Below are positions 53,617 through 62,801 of a stretch of 64,000 nt of DNA, piece after piece. Source of the stretch: an uncultured Paracoccaceae bacterium (GTDB lineage Bacteria; Pseudomonadota; Alphaproteobacteria; Rhodobacterales; Rhodobacteraceae); assembly GCA_947500005.1 (NCBI GenBank), contig CANMQJ010000009.1, positions 62,001 through 126,000 of the forward strand, in the 5' to 3' direction. The translations under genes were made by a program, and so were the position numbers. The notes under the pieces were generated by a model. The model ran no database searches, was not told the origin of the DNA, and saw only the letters and a list, made by a program, of their open reading frames with translations. Within the stretch, counting starts at the first letter, position 1; the number at the start of each line of letters is the position of its first letter.

Positions 53617-54230
53617 CCCTGCGTGTTCAGACTGGCGTTGTTCGCCTCGAGAGCGCGCTGCAGATCGCCATCGTCATCCTCGAAATACTTGTCCGTGACC
53701 ACACCCGGGATGGCGCCGAACTGCGCCATCAGCCTGGTAGGCTGGATAACGGGAGAGATGTCCTCGAACCCAGGCACGCGCTTGAGAACCTGCGCCGTGC
53801 CGTTGGCGCAGAACCCGCCCGCCGTGGCGCCGATCGTTTGCGCGGCCTGCAGGGCGATCTCGGCCTGCTCGGGCGTCACTTCGATCCGCTGGCGCACCAC
53901 ATGATGCGTGGAGCGCGCATGCGCCCCGCGATAGGCCTTCTCGACCGCGGGCGTGATGCCATAAAGCACGTCGTTCCGCTCGGGGACGACATCGGCATAG
54001 AAGGAGCCGGCGGGATCGAAGATCACCCGCTGGCTGCCGTTGATCATGAGCGAGGAGTGCCCGCCCGCGCCCGAGCGATTGTTCACCATCGTGTACAGCG
54101 TCAGATAGGCCGGCCCCGCATCGCGATAGGCAACCGCCTGGATCTGCTCCGGCGTGGCCTGCGGACCTTGTGGACCGGCGCAGGCCGCCAGCGTCAGCGC
54201 GACGGCGCCAGCGAGGAAAAGCTTGTGCAC
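53613..54230 (-). CDS. Lipoprotein with a possible permuted papain-like domain
   Basis: The start is GTG at 54230, with GGAGGGG 6-7 nt upstream and a lipoprotein signal (LTLAAC lipobox, Cys near residue 17). The 205-residue product contains GAGGHSSLMINGSQRVIFDPAG and, later, GGFCANGTAQVLKRVPGF. A histidine followed downstream by a cysteine in this arrangement resembles circularly permuted NlpC/P60 (LRAT/YiiX-type) peptidases, but I cannot confirm it. The name is therefore only descriptive. Confidence 0.7.
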   Translation of the reverse strand: MHKLFLAGAVALTLAACAGPQGPQATPEQIQAVAYRDAGPAYLTLYTMVNNRSGAGGHSSLMINGSQRVIFDPAGSFYADVVPERNDVLYGITPAVEKAYRGAHARSTHHVVRQRIEVTPEQAEIALQAAQTIGATAGGFCANGTAQVLKRVPGFEDISPVIQPTRLMAQFGAIPGVVTDKYFEDDDGDLQRALEANNASLNTQG

Positions 54231-54259
54231 GGGGAACCCCTCCGGGCTGTCGGTCGGAA

Positions 54260-54394
54260 TCAGGCGGCGAAGATCGCGAGGAAGAGCGCGAGGAAAACCA
54301 GGAATACCACGAACCACGTGGTGAATTTCACGAAACCCGCAAAGGTCTTTTCCTGATCGGTGATGTCCATGTCGCCGTGCTTGTATTCAGCCAT
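54260..54394 (-). CDS. aa3-type cytochrome c oxidase subunit IV
   Basis: The protein is only 44 residues. It starts MAEYKHGDMDITDQEKTFAGF, followed by one transmembrane helix FTTWFVVFLVFLALFLAIFAA. This is the pattern of the bacterial aa3-type subunit IV (COX4_pro_2) seen in Rhodobacter and Paracoccus oxidase structures, where it is a single-helix accessory subunit. The oxidase core genes are not in the window, so the gene is unlinked. A weak AGGA lies about 10 nt before the ATG. Confidence 0.88.
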   Translation of the reverse strand: MAEYKHGDMDITDQEKTFAGFVKFTTWFVVFLVFLALFLAIFAA

Positions 54395-54457
54395 GAGTGT
54401 CAGTCCTGTTCACGTGTTTTCCGCTGAATAAGGGATTCTGACGCGCCTGTCACCACG

Positions 54458-55021
54458 TCATTCGCGCGCAGGTGGAGCAGGGGCAAAAGGGTTGCAGGGC
54501 GGCAGCCCGTAGCCCCAGCGCCACGGCAGGCCGGTGCAGGGCCCTCCCCCCAGCCGCACCGCCAGGTACATCGCCTGCGCAATCGCGCCATAGGCCGTTT
54601 CAACCTGCGCCTCGGTGACATCAAGCCTTTGGGAAAGCGTCTTTTTCTCGACCTTTCCGTTGCGCAGCACGCAGGCCTTGAGCGCACGGTCGGCGCTGGC
54701 CCGCGCGGCCAGGCTGGCCGCCGCCGAACGGGCACCGCCGGCATCGTGATAGGCGCGGTCATGGGCCACGCAGCAGACCTCCCACGGGGGATGATCGCGC
54801 AGCGTCTCGGCATAGGCGGGGAAGATACGGGCCAGAACCTCCCAGCCTGCAGAAATCCCGCCTGAGCAGCCGTCGGTGGTGAACTCCGTGGGCGGCGCAG
54901 AGGGCCGCGCCGCCATCAGCGCCGCGTGGGCAGGGCGTTCGGGGGACCAGGACTGGGCCGACCCGGCGGAGGCCAGGAAAACCGCGCAGACCGCGATTTG
55001 TACCAAACTCTTGAGCCGCAT
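54458..55021 (-). CDS. Secreted phospholipase A2-like protein
   Basis: The protein is 187 residues with a signal peptide (cleavage near SAGSAQ, about residue 23). The mature N-terminal part has FTTDGCSGG and then WEVCCVAHDRAYHDAGG, which matches the CCxxHDxxY active-site helix of phospholipase A2 folds (His-Asp with flanking cysteines). A further CVLRNG and PCTGLPWRWGYGLPPCNP supply more cysteines. Prokaryotic PLA2 proteins of this kind are small secreted lipases. Activity here is inferred. It lies 28 bases downstream of the glycerophosphodiester phosphodiesterase gene on the same strand. Confidence 0.7.
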   Translation of the reverse strand: MRLKSLVQIAVCAVFLASAGSAQSWSPERPAHAALMAARPSAPPTEFTTDGCSGGISAGWEVLARIFPAYAETLRDHPPWEVCCVAHDRAYHDAGGARSAAASLAARASADRALKACVLRNGKVEKKTLSQRLDVTEAQVETAYGAIAQAMYLAVRLGGGPCTGLPWRWGYGLPPCNPFAPAPPARE

Positions 55022-55048
55022 TGACCGTTTTGTACCCCCTCCGGGCGC

Positions 55049-56878
55049 CTATTGTTCCGTTTCGTACTGGTCGAGATCGAGCTGGGCCGCAGATGCGAAC
55101 CACAGCAGGAGCCGACCGGTCGGCGACAGGTCGGCGCGGAAGGCCAGCACCTCGCGCGCAAGCCCCGGATGGTCGGTGATCAGACCGTCCACCCCCATCG
55201 AGACGAGGCGCGACATCTCGACCGGGTCGTTGACCGTCCAGGCATAGACATCCTTGCCCGCCCTCTCGGCCGAGCGCAGCAGCGAGGGCGTCACGCGGCC
55301 GGAGCTGACCGCGATGAAATCGCCCTCGAGCCCGGTGAGGTCGCCCACCGCCGTGGCGGCGAGGACGCCGGTGCGCCAGTCGGGGCGCAGCTTGCGCATT
55401 TTCTGCACGGCGGGGTATTTCAGCGACATGATGGCGACCTGATCGGCCATGCCCATCTCCTCGACGATCTCGATCACGCGGTTTTCCAGATCCTCGTCAT
55501 GGCCGTAATATTTCAGCTCGATGATCACCTTCGACCGGCCCTGGGCCGCGGCCAGCACGTCGCTGAGGGTGGGCGTGCGCTCCTCGGCGAAATCGGGGCC
55601 GTACCAGCTGCCGATGTCGATATCGTCGAGGTCCGACATGGTGGCGTCCCAGACCTTGGTCGGCACGCCGGCAAGCTTCATGAAATCGCTGTCATGGATC
55701 ACCACGACGACGCCGTCGGCGGTCTCCTGCACATCGACCTCGACCCAGTCGGCGCCGTCGTCGAGCGCACGGTGCACCGAGGCCATCGTGTTCTCGGGCG
55801 CGGACCCCGCCGCGCCGCGATGGCCGATCACCTGGGCATGGTCGCGCGCATCGGCAGCGGCCAGCAGCCGGTCGCCTGTCCATATCCCGACGACCAGCAG
55901 CACCAGCCCCGCCACCAGCACGGCGCGCAGACCGCCGCGTTCGGAGGCCTGCGCGGGGATCGCGGCACGGTCGGGAAGCCGGCCGAGATAGCCGTCGAGC
56001 AGGACCGCCAGCGCGGTCAGTGACAGCGCCGCGAGCGCCAGCCCGGCCAGCGCCCAGAGCGTGACCAGCAGGGCCGTCACACCAAGGGCAAGGCGCAGAT
56101 CGGTCTCGGCACTGAGGGGAACGAGGTTCAGCAGACCCGAGGCGGCAAGGGCGATCGCGGCCCCGATTGCCAGCCGCAGCAGCAGCCAGAGCAGGATGTC
56201 GCGCTGAAGGGGGCCGCGCCGCCCCTGCATCCGGGCGGTGCTTGCCGTGAAGGCGGCGGCGGGGTGTACCGCCTCGAACAGGACGAGGTGCAGCGCCAGC
56301 GCCCAGGAGGACAGGCGGCGGATCAGCACGAAGGCCATCGCCGCGAGGAGCGCCGCTATGAGCGCCACCGCAACGACGAATTCGGGCGGTTTCACGGAGA
56401 GGTAATAGTTGATGTCATGCGCGGTCAGCCGCCACAGGGCGATGAGGCCAGCCAGCGCAAGGAAGGGCGCGGCGATCAGCAGCACCCGCAGGATCAGCCG
56501 CAGCGCAAAGCCGAAGATCCCGCGCAGCCGCCACACCACCAGCCCCAGACCCGCGCGACCTGCGGCGAGCGGGCCGGATTTGCCCGAGCGCAGCGCGGCG
56601 GCGAGCACGGCAAAGCTCAGCACCTCGGCCACCAGCAACACGCTGAGTGCGACCAGCGTCACGACGAAGCCCCATGGCGAGAGGATGAACCAGGCGATGT
56701 CCTGGTCGGTCAGGGCCGATTGTGCGGAGCTTTCGACCGCGAGGCGGATCACCAGCGCGGCGGTCGGGGCGACGAGCGCCAGCGCAAGCAGCCGCAGCCC
56801 GAAATAGAGCGGTACGGCAAAGGCCTTGACGCGCCATGCGCTGCGATAGGTGTCGATAACGGTAGAGAGATGCGACAC
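55049..56878 (-). CDS. Membrane glycerophosphodiester phosphodiesterase
   Basis: The 609-residue protein starts at GTG with GGAGG 9 nt upstream. Residues 1-330 hold about nine hydrophobic helices of the GDPD membrane domain. Residues about 345-590 form the catalytic GDPD barrel: VIGHRGAAGSAPENTMASVHRALDDGADWVEVDVQETADGVVVVIHD (first His, Glu/Asp metal ligands and second His), then KVIIELKYYG. It cleaves glycerophosphodiesters to glycerol 3-phosphate and alcohol. With the secreted PLA2-like protein beside it, the pair could strip acyl chains and then the head group of phospholipids (inferred). Confidence 0.93.
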   Translation of the reverse strand: MSHLSTVIDTYRSAWRVKAFAVPLYFGLRLLALALVAPTAALVIRLAVESSAQSALTDQDIAWFILSPWGFVVTLVALSVLLVAEVLSFAVLAAALRSGKSGPLAAGRAGLGLVVWRLRGIFGFALRLILRVLLIAAPFLALAGLIALWRLTAHDINYYLSVKPPEFVVAVALIAALLAAMAFVLIRRLSSWALALHLVLFEAVHPAAAFTASTARMQGRRGPLQRDILLWLLLRLAIGAAIALAASGLLNLVPLSAETDLRLALGVTALLVTLWALAGLALAALSLTALAVLLDGYLGRLPDRAAIPAQASERGGLRAVLVAGLVLLVVGIWTGDRLLAAADARDHAQVIGHRGAAGSAPENTMASVHRALDDGADWVEVDVQETADGVVVVIHDSDFMKLAGVPTKVWDATMSDLDDIDIGSWYGPDFAEERTPTLSDVLAAAQGRSKVIIELKYYGHDEDLENRVIEIVEEMGMADQVAIMSLKYPAVQKMRKLRPDWRTGVLAATAVGDLTGLEGDFIAVSSGRVTPSLLRSAERAGKDVYAWTVNDPVEMSRLVSMGVDGLITDHPGLAREVLAFRADLSPTGRLLLWFASAAQLDLDQYETEQ

Positions 56879-56948
56879 GGGCGGCGACCTCCGGCAGCGG
56901 GTTCACGGCCATTGAGCGCGGTGCCGTCCCGAAAATCAAGCCGGGGGT

Positions 56949-57425
56949 CTATGTCTTTTCCGTGACCGTGTCCGTTGATCCATCGAGATCCTGTGCGAGC
57001 CGGAAACCGATGCGATGCGCGGGGCCGTCCTTGCGCGGTTTCGGCAGCGCGCGGAGCATCACGCTGAGCTGGCTGACATGCTGGATCAGCTGCGTCTTGG
57101 ACCCGGTGGCGTCACTGCCGTAGAAGGTGACGATGTCGGGGTCGAAATAGCCCATCCCCTCGATCCGCAGCACGCCGGTATTGTCGCCGGCAAAGCCCAT
57201 CGCGACCTCATGCTCGGAATCGAGCTGTTTCTCGAAATTCTGGATGTAGAGGATCAGCCGTTCATAGGCCCAGTGCGCGGGGCTCTTGGACTTGGCCGCC
57301 TGTTTCATCGGCCCGGGCACGTCGCCCAGCCGCGCGCGGCTGTCGGGGTCGGCATGAACCTCGTGGCAGCGGGGCAGCACCTCGGCCTCAGCGGCCTCGG
57401 CGGTGGTTTCGATATTTTCGCCCAT
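56949..57425 (-). CDS. DUF6173 family protein
   Basis: The 158-residue soluble protein is acidic at the N terminus. The core SPAHWAYERLILYIQNFEKQLDSEHEVAMGFAGDNTGVLRIEGMGYFDPDIVTFYGSD and IQHVSQLSVMLRALP matches my recollection of the DUF6173 family in Rhodobacterales. It has no catalytic motif and no membrane segment. It follows the MBL hydrolase gene by 3 bases on the same strand and so is probably co-transcribed with it. Function unknown. Confidence 0.75.
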   Translation of the reverse strand: MGENIETTAEAAEAEVLPRCHEVHADPDSRARLGDVPGPMKQAAKSKSPAHWAYERLILYIQNFEKQLDSEHEVAMGFAGDNTGVLRIEGMGYFDPDIVTFYGSDATGSKTQLIQHVSQLSVMLRALPKPRKDGPAHRIGFRLAQDLDGSTDTVTEKT

Positions 57426-57428
57426 CGG

Positions 57429-58478
57429 TCAGTCCTTGCGCTGGTAGAGCCAGGCGCCATCGGCGCGGGCCGTGCGGGTCACGGCGCCAATGTGGTAGAG
57501 GTGGTTCACATGCGCAACCGCCTCGACCAGGGCGAGGCCATATTCGCCCTCGCCGATGGTGCGCTTGAAGAGCGGCGCGAAGCAGTCGGCGGCGGTCTTG
57601 GGCGTGTCGAGATGGCGCAGCAGACGGTCGAGCGCGTGGTGGTGATTCTCGATCAGTTGGCGCATCCGCGTGGGAAGGCCGGTAAAGGGCAGCTTGTGCC
57701 CGCCCAGCGCCAGGTGATCGGGCCGGGCCAGCGGCTCCAGCCGTTCGCAGGCTTCCAGCCAGTCGGCCAGCGGGTCGGCCAGCGGCTCGGTCGCGTAGAC
57801 GCCGATATTGGGGCTGATGGAGGACAGGATCTGGTCGCCGGTCAGCACGAGGGCGTCGTCGCGGCTCCAGAAGGTCGCGTGTTCGGGGGCATGGCCATTG
57901 CCGATATGCACGTCCCAGTCGCGCCCGCCCATGCGGATGACATCGCCCTGCTTCACGCGGGTGAAGCCCAGCGGCATGGGATGGACCATGTCGGAGAAGT
58001 TGAAGGGCCGTTCGGCCATCCGCTTGGCCAGCACCTCGGGCGCCATTCCGGCGCTGCGGTAATAGTCGAGCGTTTCCTCGGGCCACGCCTCCTGCACGTC
58101 GAGCGTCAGCATCCGCGCGAAGAGCCAGGCGGTGCGGGTGGTGACGAGCTCGGCCCCGTGCGCGGACTGGAACCAGCCCGCGTTGCCCATGTGGTCGGGG
58201 TGGTGATGGGTGGCGACGACGCGGGTGACGGGCTTGCCCCCCAGGGGGCCGGCCATCAGGCTTTCCCAGATGCCGCGGGTCTTTTTCGAGGAGAAGCCGG
58301 TATCGACCACCGTCCAGCCGTCGCCGTCGTCCAGCGCGTAGACATTGACATGGTCGAGCTTCATCGGCAGCGGCAGGCGCATCCAGAGCACGCCCTCGGC
58401 CACCTCGATCGCCTCTGCGGGCGCGGGCGGTTCGTCCCAGGGGTAGCGCAGGATGCGGGATTGTCCTCCGTCCATCAT
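57429..58478 (-). CDS. MBL-fold metallo-hydrolase
   Basis: The protein is about 349 residues from the first of two adjacent ATGs overlapping the acyl-CoA dehydrogenase stop. The zinc-binding HxHxDH region reads ATHHHPDHMGNAG, and later ligands are GHAPEHATF and LTGDQIL. A C-terminal helical extension (DCFAPLFKRTIGEGEYGLALVEAVAHVNHLYHIGAV) is typical of LACTB2-like/thioesterase-type members. Coupled to an acyl-CoA dehydrogenase, hydrolysis of an acyl-CoA or related thioester is plausible. Confidence 0.88.
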   Translation of the reverse strand: MMDGGQSRILRYPWDEPPAPAEAIEVAEGVLWMRLPLPMKLDHVNVYALDDGDGWTVVDTGFSSKKTRGIWESLMAGPLGGKPVTRVVATHHHPDHMGNAGWFQSAHGAELVTTRTAWLFARMLTLDVQEAWPEETLDYYRSAGMAPEVLAKRMAERPFNFSDMVHPMPLGFTRVKQGDVIRMGGRDWDVHIGNGHAPEHATFWSRDDALVLTGDQILSSISPNIGVYATEPLADPLADWLEACERLEPLARPDHLALGGHKLPFTGLPTRMRQLIENHHHALDRLLRHLDTPKTAADCFAPLFKRTIGEGEYGLALVEAVAHVNHLYHIGAVTRTARADGAWLYQRKD

Positions 58479-60181
58479 GCGGCCAGATCGTCGAGGTTCA
58501 TGGCGTAGAGACCGGCCGAGCCGGACTGCGCATGGGTCAGCAGCGCGGCATGTTCGGGCAGCATCCGGTCGATATAGAAGCGCGCCAGCGTCTCGCGCGG
58601 GCTGCCCGGTTCGGTCATCGCCGCCTTGAGGTGGAAATGCGCGCCCAGCACGCGGGCGAAGGCACGCAGGAAAGGCACGGCCCCGGCAAAGCGGTCGTCC
58701 ATGTCGGCCTGCGCGACCAGCCATTCGGTGCCTTCGCGAAGGGTTTCGGTCGCCTGCCAGACGGCCTCGGCCAGGTCCTTGTGGCTGGAGCGGGCCTGTT
58801 CGGCATTGGCCTCGATCTCGTCGAGCAGACGGAAGGCGGCCTCGCCCCCGTCCATCATCTTGCGTGCCACGAGATCCATCGCCTGGATCCCGTTCGTGCC
58901 CTCGTAGATCGTGGTCACGCGCACGTCGCGGGCATACTGGGCGGCGCCCGTCTCCTCGACGAAGCCCATGCCGCCATGCACCTGGATGCCCATGTTCGAC
59001 ACCTCGACCCCGGTATCAGTGCCGAAGGCCTTGGCGATGGGGGTCAGGAAGGCCGCGCGTTTCGCCCAGTGTTCCTCGCCCGTCGCCTCCTCCATGTCGA
59101 TGGCCACGGCGCAGGCCAGCGCGATGGCACGGGCGGCATAGACCTCGGCCTTCATGGTCATCAGCATCCGGCGCACATCGGCATGGGCGGCGATGGAATA
59201 GCCGTGGATCGAGCGGCCCTGGCGGCGCTCCAGCGCATAGGCCAGCGCGTGTTGCAGCGCGCCCTCGGCGGCGCCGATGCCCTGCCCGCCCACTCCGAGG
59301 CGGGCGTTGTTCATCATGGTGAACATCGCGGCCATGCCGCCATGTTCCGGCCCCACCAGCCAGCCGGTCGCGCCGTCATACTGCATGACGCAGGTCGGCG
59401 AGCCGTGCAGGCCCATCTTGTGTTCGAGGCTGACCACCTTGAGATCGTTCGCGCGGCCCGGTTCGCCATCGGCGTCGGGGATGTATTTCGGCACGAGGAA
59501 GAGCGAGATGCCCTTGGTCCCCGGCACGCCATCGGGCAGGCGCGCCAGCACGAGGTGGCAGACATTGGCGGCGAAATCGTTGTCGCCCCAAGAGATGTAG
59601 ATCTTTTGCCCGGAGATCGCATAGGAGCCTTCGCCATTGGGCACGGCCTTGGACGTCAGAGCGCCCACATCCGATCCCGCCTGCGGTTCGGTCAGGTTCA
59701 TGGTGCCGGTCCATTCGCCCGAGATCAGCTTGGGCAGGTAGGTGGCCTTGAGCGAGTCGCTGGCATGGTGTTCCAGCGCCTCGATCTGGCCCTGGCTCAT
59801 CAGTGGGGCGAGTTGCAGCGAGAGGCAGGCCGCGCTCATCATCTCGTTCACGGCGGTGGTCACCGTCATGGGCAGGCCCAGCCCGCCATATTCGGGATCG
59901 GCGCTGATGCCGACATAGCCGCCTTCGGCGATCGCGCGGAACCCGTCGGCGAAACCGGGCGAGGTGCGGACCACGCCGTTTTCAAGCCGCGCGGGATGCT
60001 GGTCGCCATTGCGCTGAAGCGGCGCCATCACCACCTCGCACATCTTTCCGGCCTCGTTGAGGATGGCGGAGACGACATCGGAGGTGGCGTCGGCAAAGCG
60101 GTCGGTGCCCGCGACCTCGTCGAAGCCGACGACATGGTCGAAGAGGAATTGATAATCGGTGACGGGGGCGCGATAGGGCAT
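58475..60181 (-). CDS. Acyl-CoA dehydrogenase with C-terminal extension (FadE/DmdC-like)
   Basis: The 568-residue flavoprotein contains the family signature TMNLTEPQAGSDVGALTSKA and the catalytic-base segment VTTIYEGTNGIQAMDLV (Glu). MQVHGGMGFVEE is also canonical. It is about 200 residues longer than the common ACAD (380) because of the C-terminal acyl-CoA dehydrogenase C domain found in the DmdC/AcdC group. In Rhodobacterales that group includes methylmercaptopropionyl-CoA dehydrogenase, but ordinary acyl-CoA substrates are equally possible. It oxidises acyl-CoA to enoyl-CoA with ETF as acceptor. Confidence 0.92.
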   Translation of the reverse strand: MPYRAPVTDYQFLFDHVVGFDEVAGTDRFADATSDVVSAILNEAGKMCEVVMAPLQRNGDQHPARLENGVVRTSPGFADGFRAIAEGGYVGISADPEYGGLGLPMTVTTAVNEMMSAACLSLQLAPLMSQGQIEALEHHASDSLKATYLPKLISGEWTGTMNLTEPQAGSDVGALTSKAVPNGEGSYAISGQKIYISWGDNDFAANVCHLVLARLPDGVPGTKGISLFLVPKYIPDADGEPGRANDLKVVSLEHKMGLHGSPTCVMQYDGATGWLVGPEHGGMAAMFTMMNNARLGVGGQGIGAAEGALQHALAYALERRQGRSIHGYSIAAHADVRRMLMTMKAEVYAARAIALACAVAIDMEEATGEEHWAKRAAFLTPIAKAFGTDTGVEVSNMGIQVHGGMGFVEETGAAQYARDVRVTTIYEGTNGIQAMDLVARKMMDGGEAAFRLLDEIEANAEQARSSHKDLAEAVWQATETLREGTEWLVAQADMDDRFAGAVPFLRAFARVLGAHFHLKAAMTEPGSPRETLARFYIDRMLPEHAALLTHAQSGSAGLYAMNLDDLAA

Positions 60182-60356
60182 GGTTTCTCCCGGATGTCTG
60201 ATCTGGGCTTCGTCTGATCTGGGCCGGGCGCGGGCGGGCTTGGAATCGCCGGGCCGCGCCGGTATTCATCGAGGCTTGGACGATTACCTATCGCCCTGCC
60301 CGCCTCAAGCAACCAAAACGCCGCGTCATAGCGGTTTTCGGAGCCTTTCGCCGGTT

Positions 60357-61298
60357 ATGGACATGCAGACCACCCTTCGCCTGACCGCCGACACGGCGGG
60401 GATCGCCCGTGCCGCCGCGCTGCTGAGCGAGGGGCGGCTGGTCTCGTTTCCGACCGAAACGGTCTATGGGCTGGGTGGCGATGCGCGCCAGGGCCGTGCC
60501 GTGGCGGCGATCTACGAGGCGAAGGGGCGGCCGAGTTTCAACCCGCTGATCGCGCATGTGGCCTCGGCCGAGGCGGCGCGGGACCTGGTTGCGTGGTCGG
60601 ACGAGGCCGAGAGGCTGGCGGCGGCGTTCTGGCCGGGACCGCTGACGCTGGTCCTGCCGCTGAAGGAGGGTCATGGCGTGTCCTCGCTGGTGACCGCGGG
60701 GCTGGAGACGCTGGCGGTGCGCGTGCCCGCGCATCCGGTGGCGCAGGCCCTGCTGGAACAGGTGGGCGGGCCGGTGGCCGCGCCCTCGGCCAACCCGTCG
60801 GGGCGGATCAGCCCGACCACGGCGGAGCACGTGCTGGCGGGGCTTTCGGGGCGGATCGCGGCGGTGCTGGATGCCGGGCCCTGCGGCGTGGGGGTGGAAT
60901 CGACGATCCTGGGGCTGTCGGGCGAGCCGGTGCTGCTGCGGCCCGGCGGGGTCGCGGGCGAGGAGATCGAGGCGGTCCTGGGCGCATGGCTCAAGAGGGA
61001 CGAGAGCGGGGCGATCACCGCGCCCGGGCAGCTTGCCTCGCATTACGCGCCCGAAGCGGCGGTGCGGCTGAACGCGGACCGCGCCGAGGGGGACGAGCTG
61101 TTGCTGGGCTTCGGCGAGATGGCGTGTGACCTGAACCTGTCGGCGTCAGGCGATCTGGCGGAGGCGGCGGCCGCGCTGTTCGCTGCGCTGCACGCGCTGG
61201 ACGCGCGGGGCCGGCCCATCGCCGTCGCGCCGATCCCCGAGCGGGGGCTGGGCGTGGCGATCAACGACCGGCTGCGGAGGGCGGCGGCGCCCCGCTGA
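60357..61298 (+). CDS. L-threonylcarbamoyladenylate synthase (Sua5/TsaC)
   Basis: The 313-residue protein has the YrdC/TsaC domain (SFPTETVYGLGGDA, KGRPSFNPLIAHV, WPGPLTLVLPLK, VAAPSANPSGRISPTTAEHV), then the PGQLASHYAP linker and a Sua5 C-terminal domain. It makes the threonylcarbamoyl-AMP used to form t6A at tRNA position 37. The 175-nt gap before it shows no distinct regulator. An ATG two codons on (60363) is an alternative start. Confidence 0.95.
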   Translation: MDMQTTLRLTADTAGIARAAALLSEGRLVSFPTETVYGLGGDARQGRAVAAIYEAKGRPSFNPLIAHVASAEAARDLVAWSDEAERLAAAFWPGPLTLVLPLKEGHGVSSLVTAGLETLAVRVPAHPVAQALLEQVGGPVAAPSANPSGRISPTTAEHVLAGLSGRIAAVLDAGPCGVGVESTILGLSGEPVLLRPGGVAGEEIEAVLGAWLKRDESGAITAPGQLASHYAPEAAVRLNADRAEGDELLLGFGEMACDLNLSASGDLAEAAAALFAALHALDARGRPIAVAPIPERGLGVAINDRLRRAAAPR

Positions 61299-61309
61299 GG
61301 ACGGCCCGC

Positions 61310-61867
61310 TCAGGCGTGGCCGGCGCTGGCCGAGAGCGTCAACGGGTCGACGCCGAGGGAGTTGAGCGCGGCCTCCCACTTGTCGGGATCGGGCTGGCCG
61401 AAGACCAGATCCTCGGAGGCGTCGGCGGTCAGCCAGCCATTCGCGCCGATCTCTTCCTCGAGCTGGCCGGGGCCCCAGCCTGAATAGCCCAGCATCATCA
61501 GAGCGCGCTGCGGGCCGCGGCCGCCGGCGATATCCTCGAGAATGTCGAGCGTGGCGGTCATGGAGAAACCCGGCGCCACGTTGAGCGAGTGCAGGTTGGC
61601 GTCGTAATCGGAGCTGTGCAGGACAAAGCCGCGCCCGGTTTCGACCGGGCCGCCGAAGCGCACCGGCGCGTCGGCCACGGCGGGGATGCCGCAGGAGATC
61701 TCGAGCTGTTCCAGCAGCGCCTTCATGGGCAGGTCGGCGGGCTTGTTGACGATGAGACCCATCGCCCCGTCCTCGCCATGGCTGCACAGGTAGATCACCG
61801 AATGGTCGAATCGCGGATCGCCCATTCCGGGCATCGCGATCAGAAGTTTTCCGGTCAGATCCATCAT
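61310..61867 (-). CDS. YqgE/AlgH family protein
   Basis: The protein is 185 residues. [42 protein letters not shown] is the family N terminus, and [23 protein letters not shown] is the second conserved block (DUF179). Its biochemical role is unresolved. The E. coli YqgE gene neighbours ruvX-like genes, which are not seen here. Start at one of two adjacent ATGs. Confidence 0.93.
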   Translation of the reverse strand: MMDLTGKLLIAMPGMGDPRFDHSVIYLCSHGEDGAMGLIVNKPADLPMKALLEQLEISCGIPAVADAPVRFGGPVETGRGFVLHSSDYDANLHSLNVAPGFSMTATLDILEDIAGGRGPQRALMMLGYSGWGPGQLEEEIGANGWLTADASEDLVFGQPDPDKWEAALNSLGVDPLTLSASAGHA

Positions 61868-61997
61868 GTGCGCGTCACCTCTCGTTATTTCTCAAGAATG
61901 GAGGTCGCGCGCGCCCGGTGCAAGGGTTGCGGGGGTGAAAGCGCGGCTGACCCGAACGTGACTTGGCAAAGGGCGCGACATGGCGCATCTATGAGGC

Positions 61998-62801
61998 ATG
62001 TTGAAACGGATCGCATATGCGGCGGCGGTGGCCGTCAGCTTCGCGGCGCCTGCTTTTGCCGGTGGGGCGGAGGGGTTGGCACGGCTAGAGGTGCTCGATG
62101 GCGGCATGACCTCGCGCGGGACCTATCTGGGCGCGCTGCACCTGAGCCTGGCCGAAGGGTGGAAGACCTATTGGCGGGCACCGGGCGATGCGGGGATCCC
62201 GCCGCAATTCGACTGGTCGGGTTCGCGCAACGTGGCCGGGGTGGCGATCACCTGGCCCACGCCACATGTGTTCGAGCAATCGGGGATCCGCACCATCGGC
62301 TATTCGGGTGAACTGGTCCTGCCGGTGGAGATCACCCCGGCGCGGGCGGGCCAGCCCGTGGCGCTGCGCGGGCGGATGGATTTCGGCGTCTGCAAGGATG
62401 TCTGCGTGCCGGCGGAGCTGGATTTCGATCATGCGCTGGACGCGGGCGCCGGGCGCAACCCGGCCATCGCGGCGGCGCTGGCGCAGCGGCCCTATTCGGC
62501 GCGCGAGGGCGGCGTGCGATCCGCCACCTGCCACCTGCGCCCCACGCGCGACGGTATGCAGGTCGAGGCGCATATCGCCATGCCCTCGGCGGGCGGGGAA
62601 GAGGTCGCGGTGATCGAGACGGGCAATCCCGCGCTCTGGGCCTCGGAGACCGAGACCGCGCGGCAGGGCGGCACGCTGGTCGCGCGCTCGGAGATCGTGA
62701 GCGGCACGGGCGGGGCATTCGCGCTGGATCGGGGCGAGATCCGGATCACGGTGCTGGGCGCCCGGCACGCGGTCGATATCCGGGGCTGCACGCCCGGGTG
62801 A
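61998..62801 (+). CDS. DsbD N-terminal-domain-like exported protein
   Basis: The protein is 267 residues with a signal peptide (MLKRIAYAAAVAVSFAAPAFA). The immunoglobulin-like domain reads HLSLAEGWKTYWRAPGDAGIPPQFDWSGS and ends with FGVCKDVCVPAELDF, the CxxxC pair typical of DsbD-alpha-like domains in thiol-transfer and cytochrome-maturation systems. A second half without cysteines of this kind carries SATCHL and GCTPG. It lacks the membrane part of DsbD. It overlaps the Nudix gene by one base. Confidence 0.88.
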   Translation: MLKRIAYAAAVAVSFAAPAFAGGAEGLARLEVLDGGMTSRGTYLGALHLSLAEGWKTYWRAPGDAGIPPQFDWSGSRNVAGVAITWPTPHVFEQSGIRTIGYSGELVLPVEITPARAGQPVALRGRMDFGVCKDVCVPAELDFDHALDAGAGRNPAIAAALAQRPYSAREGGVRSATCHLRPTRDGMQVEAHIAMPSAGGEEVAVIETGNPALWASETETARQGGTLVARSEIVSGTGGAFALDRGEIRITVLGARHAVDIRGCTPG

